DNA of 12,769 bases from an uncultured Bacilli bacterium (GTDB lineage Bacteria > Bacillota_I > Bacilli_A > RF39 > UBA660): positions 1-12,769 of the forward strand of contig CALVQZ010000050.1 of NCBI GenBank assembly GCA_944358275.1, read 5' to 3'. Of this stretch, positions 6,322 through 12,769 are shown one piece after another. A program made the translations under genes and the position numbers. How positions within the stretch are numbered: position 1 is the stretch's first letter; every line of letters starts with the position of its first letter. The notes below the pieces were generated by a model. The model searched no databases and was not told the DNA's origin. It saw only the letters and a program-made list of their open reading frames with translations.

Positions 6322-7590
6322 GTGCTTATAGAATTTAGTGTTAAGAACTTTTTGTCTTTTAAAGATAAAGTAACATTATCTATGGAAAAAGGTAATGGCA
6401 ATGAAAACTTAGATAATATAATATCTAATAATAATATTGATTTACTTAAAACTACTGCAATTTATGGAGCGAATGCTTCAGGTAAATCAAACATATTAAA
6501 AGCTTTTACTTGCGCAATATTGATGGTAAGAAATTCTAGTTTAATACCTGTAGGAGAAAAATGGAATTTTATTAAACCATTTTTATTTGATGAAGTAAGC
6601 AAAAATAAACCAAGTGAATTTGAATTTATATTTATAGTAAATGATATTAAGTATAGATATTTCTTTAGTGCGGATGTAAACAAAGTATATGATGAAGTAT
6701 TAGATGCTTATTATAGTCAAAAGCCAACTAATATTTTTACAAGAACTAAGACAAATAATTATGAATTTACTAACGATAAAAGTAAATTAGAATCTTTAGC
6801 AACTAATAATACAGAAAATAAATTGTTTTTATCAACAGCAACTACATGGAACTATGATAAAACTAAAGATGCTTATCTTTGGTTTGCAAATGCAATAGAT
6901 ACATATGATTCTTTTGAAAATATTGCTGATAAAGATTTAATAGCTTATAGTAGTGGCGAAGAAAATTTAAAAGAATTTGCTTTAAAATTATTAAAAGAAG
7001 CAGATATTCTTATTAAAGATATTACTGTTGACTATGAAGAAAAAGATATGGATAGTACAATGGTTGATATGTTAGTACCACAACTTGCAAGAAATGGTGA
7101 AAAATTTAAAGTTAAAAATGTTAGTATTGAACTTGAACATGAAGTTGTAGATGATAATAATAACAAACATACTTATAAATTAAACTTCACTGAAGAATCA
7201 TCTGGAACAAGAGTATTATTTGCATTTGCTCCATTCTTAAAAAGAGCATTTGAAACAACTAAAGTTATTGTAGTTGAAGAATTAGAAAGAAGTATGCATC
7301 CAGCTTTAGTAGAATTTATAGTTAAATTATTTAATAATAAAGAAATAAATAAAGCTAATAGTCAGTTAATATTTACAACACACGCTACTAACTTATTAAA
7401 TTTAGAATTATTAAGAAGAGACCAAATATGGTTTACAGAAAAAAATTCAGAAAATGGAGTTTCAGACTTGTATCCACTTGATTCTTTTTCGGTTAGAAAA
7501 GATGAAAATATTCAAAAAGGTTATATAAATGGTAGATATGGAGCTATTCCATTTATAAGAGATATTGATTTATGGCTAGAAGACAATTAA
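6322..7590 (+). CDS. rloA: AAA15-family ATPase, RloA-like (COG1106)
   Basis: The 422-residue protein is an SMC/ABC-type ATPase of the AAA15 group, full length for RloA. It starts FSVKNFLSFKDK and has Walker A GANASGKS at 49-56. An ABC-like signature EESSGTR lies at 291-297 and Walker B VIVVEELERSMHP at 315-327. The H-loop is TTHATNLL with His354, followed by RRDQIWF and the family ending GRYGAIPFI. RloA genes pair with rloB and often lie in restriction-modification or defence islands. The related AAA15 protein AriA pairs with the TOPRIM-type AriB in the PARIS anti-phage system. Here a rloB overlaps the 3' end but is broken, so the ATPase may be an orphan. The first Walker B acid is Glu instead of the usual Asp. 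The GTG start is fixed by AGGAGGAG six bases upstream. Cassette-like position between two terminators suggests acquisition as a unit. Confidence 0.85.
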   Translation: MLIEFSVKNFLSFKDKVTLSMEKGNGNENLDNIISNNNIDLLKTTAIYGANASGKSNILKAFTCAILMVRNSSLIPVGEKWNFIKPFLFDEVSKNKPSEFEFIFIVNDIKYRYFFSADVNKVYDEVLDAYYSQKPTNIFTRTKTNNYEFTNDKSKLESLATNNTENKLFLSTATTWNYDKTKDAYLWFANAIDTYDSFENIADKDLIAYSSGEENLKEFALKLLKEADILIKDITVDYEEKDMDSTMVDMLVPQLARNGEKFKVKNVSIELEHEVVDDNNNKHTYKLNFTEESSGTRVLFAFAPFLKRAFETTKVIVVEELERSMHPALVEFIVKLFNNKEINKANSQLIFTTHATNLLNLELLRRDQIWFTEKNSENGVSDLYPLDSFSVRKDENIQKGYINGRYGAIPFIRDIDLWLEDN

Positions 7591-8175
7591 GACATAATAA
7601 GAAAAAACCCTTAATTGTTATTTGTTCAGAGGGTGGTAAAAAAATCTTCGGAATATTACTATTTTAGAAATCATAGTAATAGAAACTTAAGGATTCAGTT
7701 TTCTACAGGTAATAGTACTGGTATGTTAGATAATTTATTAAAATATATTCGTAATGAAGATGTTGCTTCAGAAGATAATTGTAGAATCTTCTTAGTACTA
7801 GACACAGATTTAGATCAAAAACGAATAAGTGAAATAAAAGAGATAGAAAAAGAATGCATAGGGCATAATATAGAAATAGTGACATCAGCTCCAACTTTTG
7901 AAATATGGTATGTAATACATTATTAAAATAACGAATTAAAGTTTCAAACAAGTAAAGAAGTAAAAAGAAAATTAGAAAAATTAAATGGTACATATAAAGA
8001 AAGTATGGATATGTACAAAATAATTAAAGATTCGACAGATAAGGCAAGAAGTACTGCAAGACATCTTGAACAGCAAATTATTAAAAATAATAAAGATTTA
8101 TTAAGTTCTAATCCACATACTAGTATATATAGAATATTAGATGCAATAGATGAATTTAATAATCTAAATGATTAG
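7572..8175 (+). pseudogene. rloB: RloB-like protein, broken by a frameshift and an in-frame stop
   Basis: The gene begins at ATG 7572, inside the end of rloA (19-base overlap), reading MARRQLRHNKKKPLIVICSE. After ICSEGGKK the frame is lost at a run of seven A (7638-7644) and ends at TAG 7665-7667. One A fewer would continue as SSEYYYFRNH in the next frame. That frame then runs through FLVLDTDLD (from 7792) and PTFEIWYVIHY to an in-frame TAA at 7924-7926. Beyond it the same frame stays open to TAG 8173-8175 with a helical tail (SKEVKRKLEKL, ARHLEQQII). Joined, the parts give about 200 residues, the RloB size. The EGxK...E start, the DxD segment and the FEIWYVIHY box fit RloB, which I take to be TOPRIM-like (inference). 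Two lesions argue for a real pseudogene; the A7 alone could have been slippage or a sequencing error. Confidence 0.8.
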
Positions 8176-8209
8176 TAATATTCTTTAGATAGGTAAAGAA
8201 ATAATAAGT

Positions 8210-8251
8210 TACCAGTACAAACTTAATTATAAGTATTGTATTGGTATTTTT
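8210..8251 (+). terminator. intrinsic terminator after the rloAB cassette
   Basis: TACCAGTACAA (8210-8220) pairs with TTGTATTGGTA (8236-8246, one G-T pair). The stem extends by ACTT/AAGT past a bulged A, and TTTTT follows. This is a clear terminator. Confidence 0.85.
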
Positions 8252-8370
8252 AAGTAGAAAAAGAAGTAAGATAAAAAAATTAAAATAAAATTTTATTAGT
8301 ATACGGATTTTCATCTACTGACGAAAAACTTATAATGGGTAATTTTGAATTGAAAGCTCGAGTTGAAATT

Positions 8371-8398
8371 TTGATTTTAAAAAAATGTATGATATAAT
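8371..8398 (+). promoter_or_regulatory. promoter of the yugP-like gene
   Basis: TTGATT (8371-8376), a 16-bp spacer and the extended -10 TGATATAAT (8390-8398) give a good promoter with a leader of about 37 bases. A second TATAAT at 8331-8336 has only TTTTCA (8308-8313) at the -35 place. The rest of the 8252-8370 spacer holds only a short imperfect hairpin (8308-8327) and no gene. Confidence 0.65.
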
Positions 8399-8441
8399 TA
8401 AATACAAATAAAATATTAAAAACAACAAAAAGGAGGGACAT

Positions 8442-9113
8442 ATGGATTTATTACTAATAATAGTGCCACTTATTTTAGTGTGGGCATCACAAATGTATAT
8501 AAATTCATCATATCAAAAATATAGCACTCATGATATAAAAAGCAAAATGACAGGAAAAGATGTTACTGAAAAAATATTAGAAAGCCATAATCTAAATAAA
8601 AAAATAAAAATAAAAAAAGTATCTGGCACTTTAACAGATAACTTTAATCCAAAAACAAATGTAGTAAGTTTATCAAATGATATTTACTCATCATCAAGTA
8701 TAGCAAGTGTAGCAGTAGCAGCACACGAATGTGGACACGTATTACAGCACGATGAAAAATACTTATTTATTATGATAAGAAACTTTCTAGTACCAATAGT
8801 GAATTTTTCATCTAAATTTGGATATATAATAATAGTTGTAGGATGGTTACTATCACTATTTGATTTAATATTACTTGGTATATTACTTATGTCAGTAGCA
8901 CTAATATTTCAACTTATAACATTGCCTACTGAATTTAATGCATCAAAAAGAGCAGCAGTAGAATTAGTTAAATTAAATGTAATAACACAAGAAGAATTAA
9001 AAGAAGTAAAAAAGATGCTTAGATCTGCAGCATACACTTATGTCGCATCATTCTTTGCAAATTTAGCACAACTTTTAAGATATTTACTAATTCTAAGAAG
9101 AAATGATGATTAG
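8442..9113 (+). CDS. yugP: Membrane zinc metallopeptidase, YugP family (Zn_peptidase_2)
   Basis: The 223-residue protein matches the YugP family in length and order of parts. An N-terminal membrane segment (about 3-20) is followed by a soluble part and then VAAHECGHVLQH, with the zinc motif His95-Glu96-x-x-His99. Two hydrophobic segments follow (about 126-160). The LPTEFNASKRA segment supplies a likely third ligand, Glu164, and the conserved tail reads AAYTYVASFFANLAQLLRYL. The family is a predicted membrane-bound neutral protease; substrates are not established. The Shine-Dalgarno site AAGGAGGG at 8430-8437 sets the ATG. It has its own promoter and converges on clpP with no base between the two stop codons, so its transcript probably runs into the clpP antisense strand. 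The neighbour is another protease, but I see no evidence of a joint role. Confidence 0.9.
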   Translation: MDLLLIIVPLILVWASQMYINSSYQKYSTHDIKSKMTGKDVTEKILESHNLNKKIKIKKVSGTLTDNFNPKTNVVSLSNDIYSSSSIASVAVAAHECGHVLQHDEKYLFIMIRNFLVPIVNFSSKFGYIIIVVGWLLSLFDLILLGILLMSVALIFQLITLPTEFNASKRAAVELVKLNVITQEELKEVKKMLRSAAYTYVASFFANLAQLLRYLLILRRNDD

Positions 9114-9683
9114 TTATAAAATTTTATCTATGATACCATAAGAGAGAGCTTCACTGCTTGTCATAAAGTTATCTCTTTCGGTATCATTTTCAATTTGTTT
9201 TACATCATTTCCTGTCATTTCAGCAAGAATTTCATTCATCTTATTTCTAATTCTAAGGATTCTTTCAGCAGCAATCTTTATCTCAGTCGCTTGCCCTTTC
9301 GCACCACCTAATGGTTGGTGAATCATAACTTCACTATTCTTAAGCGCATATCTTTTACCTTTTTTACCACTTGCCAATAAAAATGCCGCCATAGATGCTG
9401 CCATACCTACACATATAGTAGATACATCACTTTTTATAAAATTCATAGTATCAAATATAGCCATACCAGAAGTTATACTTCCTCCATTTGAATTTATATA
9501 TATACTAATATCATCATGATTCAAAGAATCCAAATATAAAAGTTCAGCAACAACAATATTAGAAAGATTATCATCAATTTCACCACAAAGCATAATTATT
9601 CTATCTTGTAAAAGACGAGAATATAAATCAAATGCTCTTTCATAATTATTTTGCTTTTCAATAACAGTTGGAATTAAATTCAT
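9114..9683 (-). CDS. clpP: ATP-dependent Clp protease proteolytic subunit
   Basis: ClpP is the barrel-shaped serine peptidase that degrades proteins unfolded by ClpX or ClpC. The 189 residues follow the family from MNLIPTVIE to YGIIDKIL. The triad is visible: Ser97 in GMAASMAAF, His122 in MIHQPLGG and Asp171 in ERDNF. RAFDLYSRLLQDRIIML is the usual early segment. The oxyanion-loop motif, normally NSPGGS, reads NSNGGS (64-69), an uncommon Pro-to-Asn change in an otherwise standard protein. The start is set by AGGTGAT on the minus strand (complement of 9687-9693), four bases from the ATG. No CtsR-type heptad repeats are seen upstream; a near-palindrome covers the ribosome site. It is divergent from the nucleoside kinase gene and convergent with the yugP-like gene. 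Confidence 0.97.
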   Translation of the reverse strand: MNLIPTVIEKQNNYERAFDLYSRLLQDRIIMLCGEIDDNLSNIVVAELLYLDSLNHDDISIYINSNGGSITSGMAIFDTMNFIKSDVSTICVGMAASMAAFLLASGKKGKRYALKNSEVMIHQPLGGAKGQATEIKIAAERILRIRNKMNEILAEMTGNDVKQIENDTERDNFMTSSEALSYGIIDKIL

Positions 9684-9689
9684 AATATC

Positions 9690-9708
9690 ACCTATAATTA
9701 TATTAGGT
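9690..9708 (-). promoter_or_regulatory. near-palindrome over the clpP ribosome binding site
   Basis: ACCTATAATTATATTAGGT has five perfectly paired bases at each end. In the clpP mRNA, ACCUA can pair with UAGGU and would cover the AGGU of the Shine-Dalgarno site. It could be an AU-rich switch or a DNA operator. A possible clpP promoter upstream (TTGTCG, 18 bp, TATCAT on the minus strand) is weak. Confidence 0.3.
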
Positions 9709-9760
9709 AAAATAAATGATAATTATTCATGTATACAATCGACAAATAAACAATAAAAAT

Positions 9761-9789
9761 GTGACAAAATAGTAGTAAAATGCTATACT
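9761..9789 (+). promoter_or_regulatory. promoter of the nucleoside kinase-gapA unit
   Basis: GTGACA (9761-9766), a 17-bp spacer and the extended -10 TGCTATACT (9781-9789) form a strong promoter. The predicted start is near 9796, inside the ribosome site GGGAGG (9795-9800), so the leader would be only about nine bases. Confidence 0.7.
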
Positions 9790-9804
9790 ATAAAGGGAGG
9801 CATT

Positions 9805-11445
9805 ATGGAAAAGATAAAAATTATATATAATAACAACGAATATGAGTATCCAAAGAATATTACTCTTATGGAAGTTGCATCACATTTTCAAAAAGACTTT
9901 AAACATCAAATTCTAGCAGCAAAAGTAAATGGAATAATGGCAGGATTAGATGAGGCATTAACTGAAAATTGCAAAGTAAAATTCTATGATATTACACGCT
10001 CTAATGGTAATAGAGTATATGAAAGAACAGCAATTTTCATACTATGTAAAGCAGTAAAAGATATAACGGGAAAAGAATTATACTTAGAGCATTCCATTGA
10101 TAAAGGAATATATTGCCTAGTAGATGGTTTAAATGAAGAACTACTATCAAAAATAGATAAAAGAATGAAAGAAATAATAGATAGTAAAGAAAAAATAGAA
10201 AAATTAAATGTAAATAGATTAAAGATGATAAAATATTTTAATGATAAAGGATTAAAATGTAATGCTGATTTATTAAAATATGTTAGTAATACTTCAGTAA
10301 CTATCTATAAACTAGGTGAATTATATGATTATTTCTATGGGAAAATGTATGTAGACACATCATGTATAACAAGTTATAATCTTAAATATTTAAGTGATAA
10401 TGGATTTGTACTTATGTTACCCACAATATATGATGATGGAGTAGCACAACAATACATACACCATGATAAATTCTTTAATTCGGTTATAGAATATATCAAT
10501 TGGGCAAATAGAATTGGTGCTAGAAACTTTGTAGATATAAATTCAAAATTATCACAAAGTAAATGGAACGATCTAATATTTATGAGTGAAGCAACTTATA
10601 ACAAATCATTACTAGATATAGCAGAAACAATATCTACAAAAAAAGAAATAAAAATGGTTTTAATTGCAGGCCCATCATGTTCAGGAAAGACAACTACATC
10701 AAAAAAACTTGAAATGTTCCTAGAAGGAAAAGGGTTAAAACCTATCGCATTATCAGTAGATGATTACTTTAAAGAAAGAAAAGAAACACCACTTGATGAG
10801 CATGGATTTAAAGATTACGAATCAATAAGAGCACTAGATATAGAATTATTCAATAAGCAAATTACTGAAATGCTAGAAGGCAAAGAAGTAACATTACCAA
10901 CATTTAATTTTATAACAGGCTCTAAAGAATATAAAAGAAAAATTAAATTAGATAAAGATAGTATTTTAATAGTAGAAGGACTTCATGCACTAAATGATGA
11001 ATTAACAAAATCCATAAATAGTGAGAATAAATATAAGATATATATTTCACCATTAACAGGAGTAAACATAGATAATCATAATAGAGTAAATACTACAGAT
11101 AATAGATTATTAAGAAGGATGGTCAGAGATAACTTAAGAAGAGGATATAATGCAAGTGCAACATTAGAATCATGGTGGAGAGTAAGAGATGGAGAAACTA
11201 AATATGTATTCCCATATCAAGATAAAGCAGATATAGTATTAAACACTTCACTAATATATGAAATGAGTGTATTAAAAGTATATGCTGAACCATTATTATT
11301 CTCAGTAAGTGAAGATGACCCAAATTACAACGAAGCGATTCGTTTAATAAATATATTAAGAATGATATTACCAATGCCAAGTGCAAGTATACCACTTGAT
11401 TCAGTAATGAGAGAATTTATTGGTAATGGATGTTTTGAAGATTAG
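9805..11445 (+). CDS. TGS-type nucleoside (uridine) kinase
   Basis: The 546-residue protein joins a threonyl-tRNA-synthetase-like N-terminal half to a uridine kinase/PRK domain. Residues 1-60 form a TGS domain (ITLMEVASHF, KVNGIMAGLDEAL). About 65-230 resemble the second additional domain of class II synthetases. The kinase starts near 285 with the P-loop GPSCSGKT at 289-296 (Lys295), followed by SVDDYF at 317-322, where an Asp is the expected base. LPTFNFITGSKEY and the IVEGLHAL segment come next. The family probably phosphorylates a nucleoside such as uridine in pyrimidine salvage, and the TGS/SAD part may sense or bind RNA or a ligand (inference). This architecture is known in Bacillota at this length, so it is not a local fusion. 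GGGAGG at 9795-9800 sets the start. gapA follows nine bases later, with its ribosome site overlapping this stop codon. Confidence 0.88.
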   Translation: MEKIKIIYNNNEYEYPKNITLMEVASHFQKDFKHQILAAKVNGIMAGLDEALTENCKVKFYDITRSNGNRVYERTAIFILCKAVKDITGKELYLEHSIDKGIYCLVDGLNEELLSKIDKRMKEIIDSKEKIEKLNVNRLKMIKYFNDKGLKCNADLLKYVSNTSVTIYKLGELYDYFYGKMYVDTSCITSYNLKYLSDNGFVLMLPTIYDDGVAQQYIHHDKFFNSVIEYINWANRIGARNFVDINSKLSQSKWNDLIFMSEATYNKSLLDIAETISTKKEIKMVLIAGPSCSGKTTTSKKLEMFLEGKGLKPIALSVDDYFKERKETPLDEHGFKDYESIRALDIELFNKQITEMLEGKEVTLPTFNFITGSKEYKRKIKLDKDSILIVEGLHALNDELTKSINSENKYKIYISPLTGVNIDNHNRVNTTDNRLLRRMVRDNLRRGYNASATLESWWRVRDGETKYVFPYQDKADIVLNTSLIYEMSVLKVYAEPLLFSVSEDDPNYNEAIRLINILRMILPMPSASIPLDSVMREFIGNGCFED

Positions 11446-11454
11446 GAGGAAAAA

Positions 11455-12456
11455 ATGATAAAAGTAGCAATAAACGGTTTTGGAAGAATAGGAAGATTAT
11501 GTTTTAGAGAAGTATTTGGAAGTGGTGAATTTGAAGTTGTAGCGATAAACGATTTAACAGATGCTCATACACTAGCACACTTACTAAAATACGATACAGC
11601 ACAAAAAAGATATGAAGGACATACAATAGAAAATACAGAAGATTCACTTGTTGTAGATGGTAAAAAAATAAGAATTTATAGTGAAAAAGAACCAATAAAT
11701 TTACCATGGAAAGACCTAGGTGTGGATGTAGTGTTCGAATGTACTGGGTTCTTCACTAAAAAAGAAGATGCAGAATCTCATATTAAAGCTGGTGCAAAAA
11801 AAGTAATAATTTCAGCACCAGGAAAAGGAGAAATGAAAACAATAGTATTTGGTGTTAATGAAGATGTATTAGATGGAAGTGAAGAAATAATTTCAGCTGC
11901 AAGCTGTACGACAAACTGTCTAGCACCACTTGCAAAAGTAATGAACGATAACTTCAAAATAAAATATGGAACAATGACTACCATACATGCATATACAAAC
12001 GATCAAAATACATTAGATAGTCCACATAGAAAAAAAGATTTAAGAAGAGCAAGAGCAGCCGCAGAAAACATAGTTCCAAATAGCACAGGAGCAGCAAAAG
12101 CAATTGGACTTGTAATACCTGAATTAAGTGGTAAACTAGATGGAAGTGCACAAAGAGTGCCTGTTCCAACAGGATCACTTGTAGAACTAGTTTGTGTATT
12201 AGATAAAAAAGTTACAAAAGAACAAATAAACGAAGTAATGAAAAAAAGTGCAAACGACACACTAGGATATACAGAAGATGAAATAGTATCTAGCGATGTT
12301 ATAGGTATTAGATATGGTTCATTATTCGATGCAACACAAACAAAAATTATAGATACAGAAGAAGGACAACTTGTAAAAGTAGTTGCATGGTATGATAATG
12401 AAATGAGTTATACATGCCAAATGATAAGAACAGCAAAATATTTAATGAAAAAATAA
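11455..12456 (+). CDS. gapA: Glyceraldehyde-3-phosphate dehydrogenase, type I (NAD)
   Basis: The enzyme converts glyceraldehyde 3-phosphate, NAD and phosphate to 1,3-bisphosphoglycerate in glycolysis. The 333 residues are complete. INGFGRIGR (6-14) is the NAD loop, and Asp33 in NDLTD favours NAD over NADP. Catalytic Cys151 lies in SCTTNCLAP and His178 in TIHAYTNDQ. DSPHRKKDLRRARAAAENI, PNSTGAAKA, RVPVPTGS and WYDNEMSY are the usual later blocks. AGGAGG (11444-11449) overlaps the TAG of the kinase gene, so the two are co-transcribed and probably coupled. No pgk or tpiA follows; instead a strong terminator closes the unit. A glycolytic gene read with a salvage kinase is unusual as a pair but plausible for a compact genome. 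Confidence 0.97.
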   Translation: MIKVAINGFGRIGRLCFREVFGSGEFEVVAINDLTDAHTLAHLLKYDTAQKRYEGHTIENTEDSLVVDGKKIRIYSEKEPINLPWKDLGVDVVFECTGFFTKKEDAESHIKAGAKKVIISAPGKGEMKTIVFGVNEDVLDGSEEIISAASCTTNCLAPLAKVMNDNFKIKYGTMTTIHAYTNDQNTLDSPHRKKDLRRARAAAENIVPNSTGAAKAIGLVIPELSGKLDGSAQRVPVPTGSLVELVCVLDKKVTKEQINEVMKKSANDTLGYTEDEIVSSDVIGIRYGSLFDATQTKIIDTEEGQLVKVVAWYDNEMSYTCQMIRTAKYLMKK

Positions 12457-12500
12457 TTTTTTCTAAGTAAATAAATGTAAAAAAATGATATTATTCATAC

Positions 12501-12538
12501 AATATAGGTAATAACTCTAGTAATTACCTATATTTTTT
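12501..12538 (+). terminator. intrinsic terminator after gapA
   Basis: AATATAGGTAAT (12501-12512) pairs perfectly with ATTACCTATATT (12523-12534), a 12-bp stem with a 10-base loop. TTTTTT follows from 12533. The next 70 bases are plain A/T-rich sequence with no visible gene. Confidence 0.9.
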
Positions 12539-12610
12539 AATGGATTAAATAAAATATAAAAAGATAAATAAAATAATTTAAAAAAAAATAAAGAAATTTA
12601 CAAAAAGTAC

Positions 12611-12645
12611 TTGACATAGGGGGGGGTATAATATATATGTACAAT
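12611..12645 (+). promoter_or_regulatory. promoter region of the prepilin-type gene, with a G8 spacer tract
   Basis: A perfect TTGACA (12611-12616) is followed by TA, eight G and then TATAAT (12627-12632). The spacer to that -10 is only 10 bp. TATATA (12632-12637) and TATATG (12634-12639) stand at 15 and 17 bp and may be the working -10. Any change in the G run would alter the spacing. Confidence 0.6.
12619..12626. repeat. poly-G (G8) homopolymer between promoter elements
   Basis: Eight consecutive G stand out in this AT-rich sequence and form the core of the region between a -35 and its -10 candidates. Such tracts are prone to slipped-strand length change. Confidence 0.9.
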
Positions 12646-12671
12646 ACAAAATAGGGAGAGTGTTTAAAATT

Positions 12672-12769
12672 ATGAATGAAAAGGTGTTAAAGAAAAAAGG
12701 ATTTACACTAGTAGAATTATTAGCAGTAATAATAATACTAGCAATAATATTAGTAATAGCAGTACCACA
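12672..12769 (+). CDS. Prepilin-type N-terminal methylation-domain protein, 3' truncated by window edge
   Basis: The first 32 residues are visible. They form a short basic leader ending KKKG, then FTLVELL and a long hydrophobic helix (AVIIILAIILVIAVP). This is the type IV prepilin/pseudopilin signal: cleavage after Gly10, Phe11 as the mature N-terminus and Glu at mature position 5. Such proteins are processed by a PilD-type peptidase and assembled into pili or pseudopili on the surface. What follows is outside the window, so it could be a pilin, a competence or secretion pseudopilin, or a BspA-repeat protein with a prepilin start. AGGGAGAG at 12653-12660 is rather far from the ATG (about 13 bases). 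In-frame GTG codons at 12660 and 12684 fit the ribosome site no better. The class is clear; the full product is unknown. Confidence 0.88.
   Translation, partial: MNEKVLKKKGFTLVELLAVIIILAIILVIAVP

Noticed and set aside
6150..6401. 83-residue minus-strand frame upstream of rloA
   Set aside because: It is a low-complexity Ile/Phe/Tyr-rich product of AT-rich spacer, overlaps the rloA start and has no ribosome site.
7615..7926. Separate 103-residue gene starting at TTG 7615
   Set aside because: Its first residues are out-of-frame translation of rloB; the family start lies at ATG 7572 in another frame, so it is a fragment of the pseudogene.
8308..8327. Regulatory RNA hairpin upstream of yugP
   Set aside because: It is eight pairs with a mismatch and a tetraloop in AT-rich DNA; nothing else supports a function.

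Overview
The window is AT-rich Bacillota-type DNA. Genes start with strong Shine-Dalgarno sites of the AGGAGG type, and the promoters are sigma-A-like. The standard code is used: TGG encodes Trp, and TGA ends the cinA-like gene. BspA-like (DUF285) repeats, a prepilin-type surface gene and a YugP protease suggest an uncultured gut-type Bacilli or Clostridia lineage, perhaps RF39-like. That placement is inference from gene content and style only. I see no rRNA, tRNA, CRISPR array, transposase or phage gene.

Layout. (1) 3-536: the 3' end of a BspA-like surface protein cut by the left edge. (2) 672-2527: a cinA C-domain (PncC-like) gene overlapping cysS, ended by a hairpin terminator. (3) 2575-6132: a self-contained three-gene transcription unit. 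Two operator-like dyads and a promoter precede a stand-alone FIST sensor-domain protein, an NAD(P)-dependent aldehyde dehydrogenase and a short-chain dehydrogenase. Two tandem hairpins close the unit. (4) 6133-8251: a defence-type cassette in which an intact RloA-like AAA15 ATPase is followed by an overlapping rloB broken by a frameshift and an in-frame stop. The cassette has its own promoter and terminator. (5) 8371-9683: a YugP-type membrane zinc protease converging stop-to-stop on clpP. (6) 9761-12538: a promoter divergent from clpP drives a TGS-type nucleoside kinase and gapA, ended by a strong terminator. (7) 12611-12769: a promoter region with a G8 tract, then the start of a prepilin-type gene cut by the right edge.

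How the parts relate. The housekeeping genes (cysS, clpP, nucleoside kinase, gapA) form the chromosomal background. Three accessory elements sit among them. The FIST/ALDH/SDR operon looks like a regulated small-aldehyde or alcohol oxidation module that includes a predicted ligand-binding protein. The rloAB cassette looks like a decaying anti-phage system with an orphan ATPase. The two edges may carry members of one surface pilin/BspA family, and the right-hand one has a candidate phase-variable promoter. The strongest leads are the G8 promoter tract, the paired dyads in front of the FIST operon, and the broken rloB.
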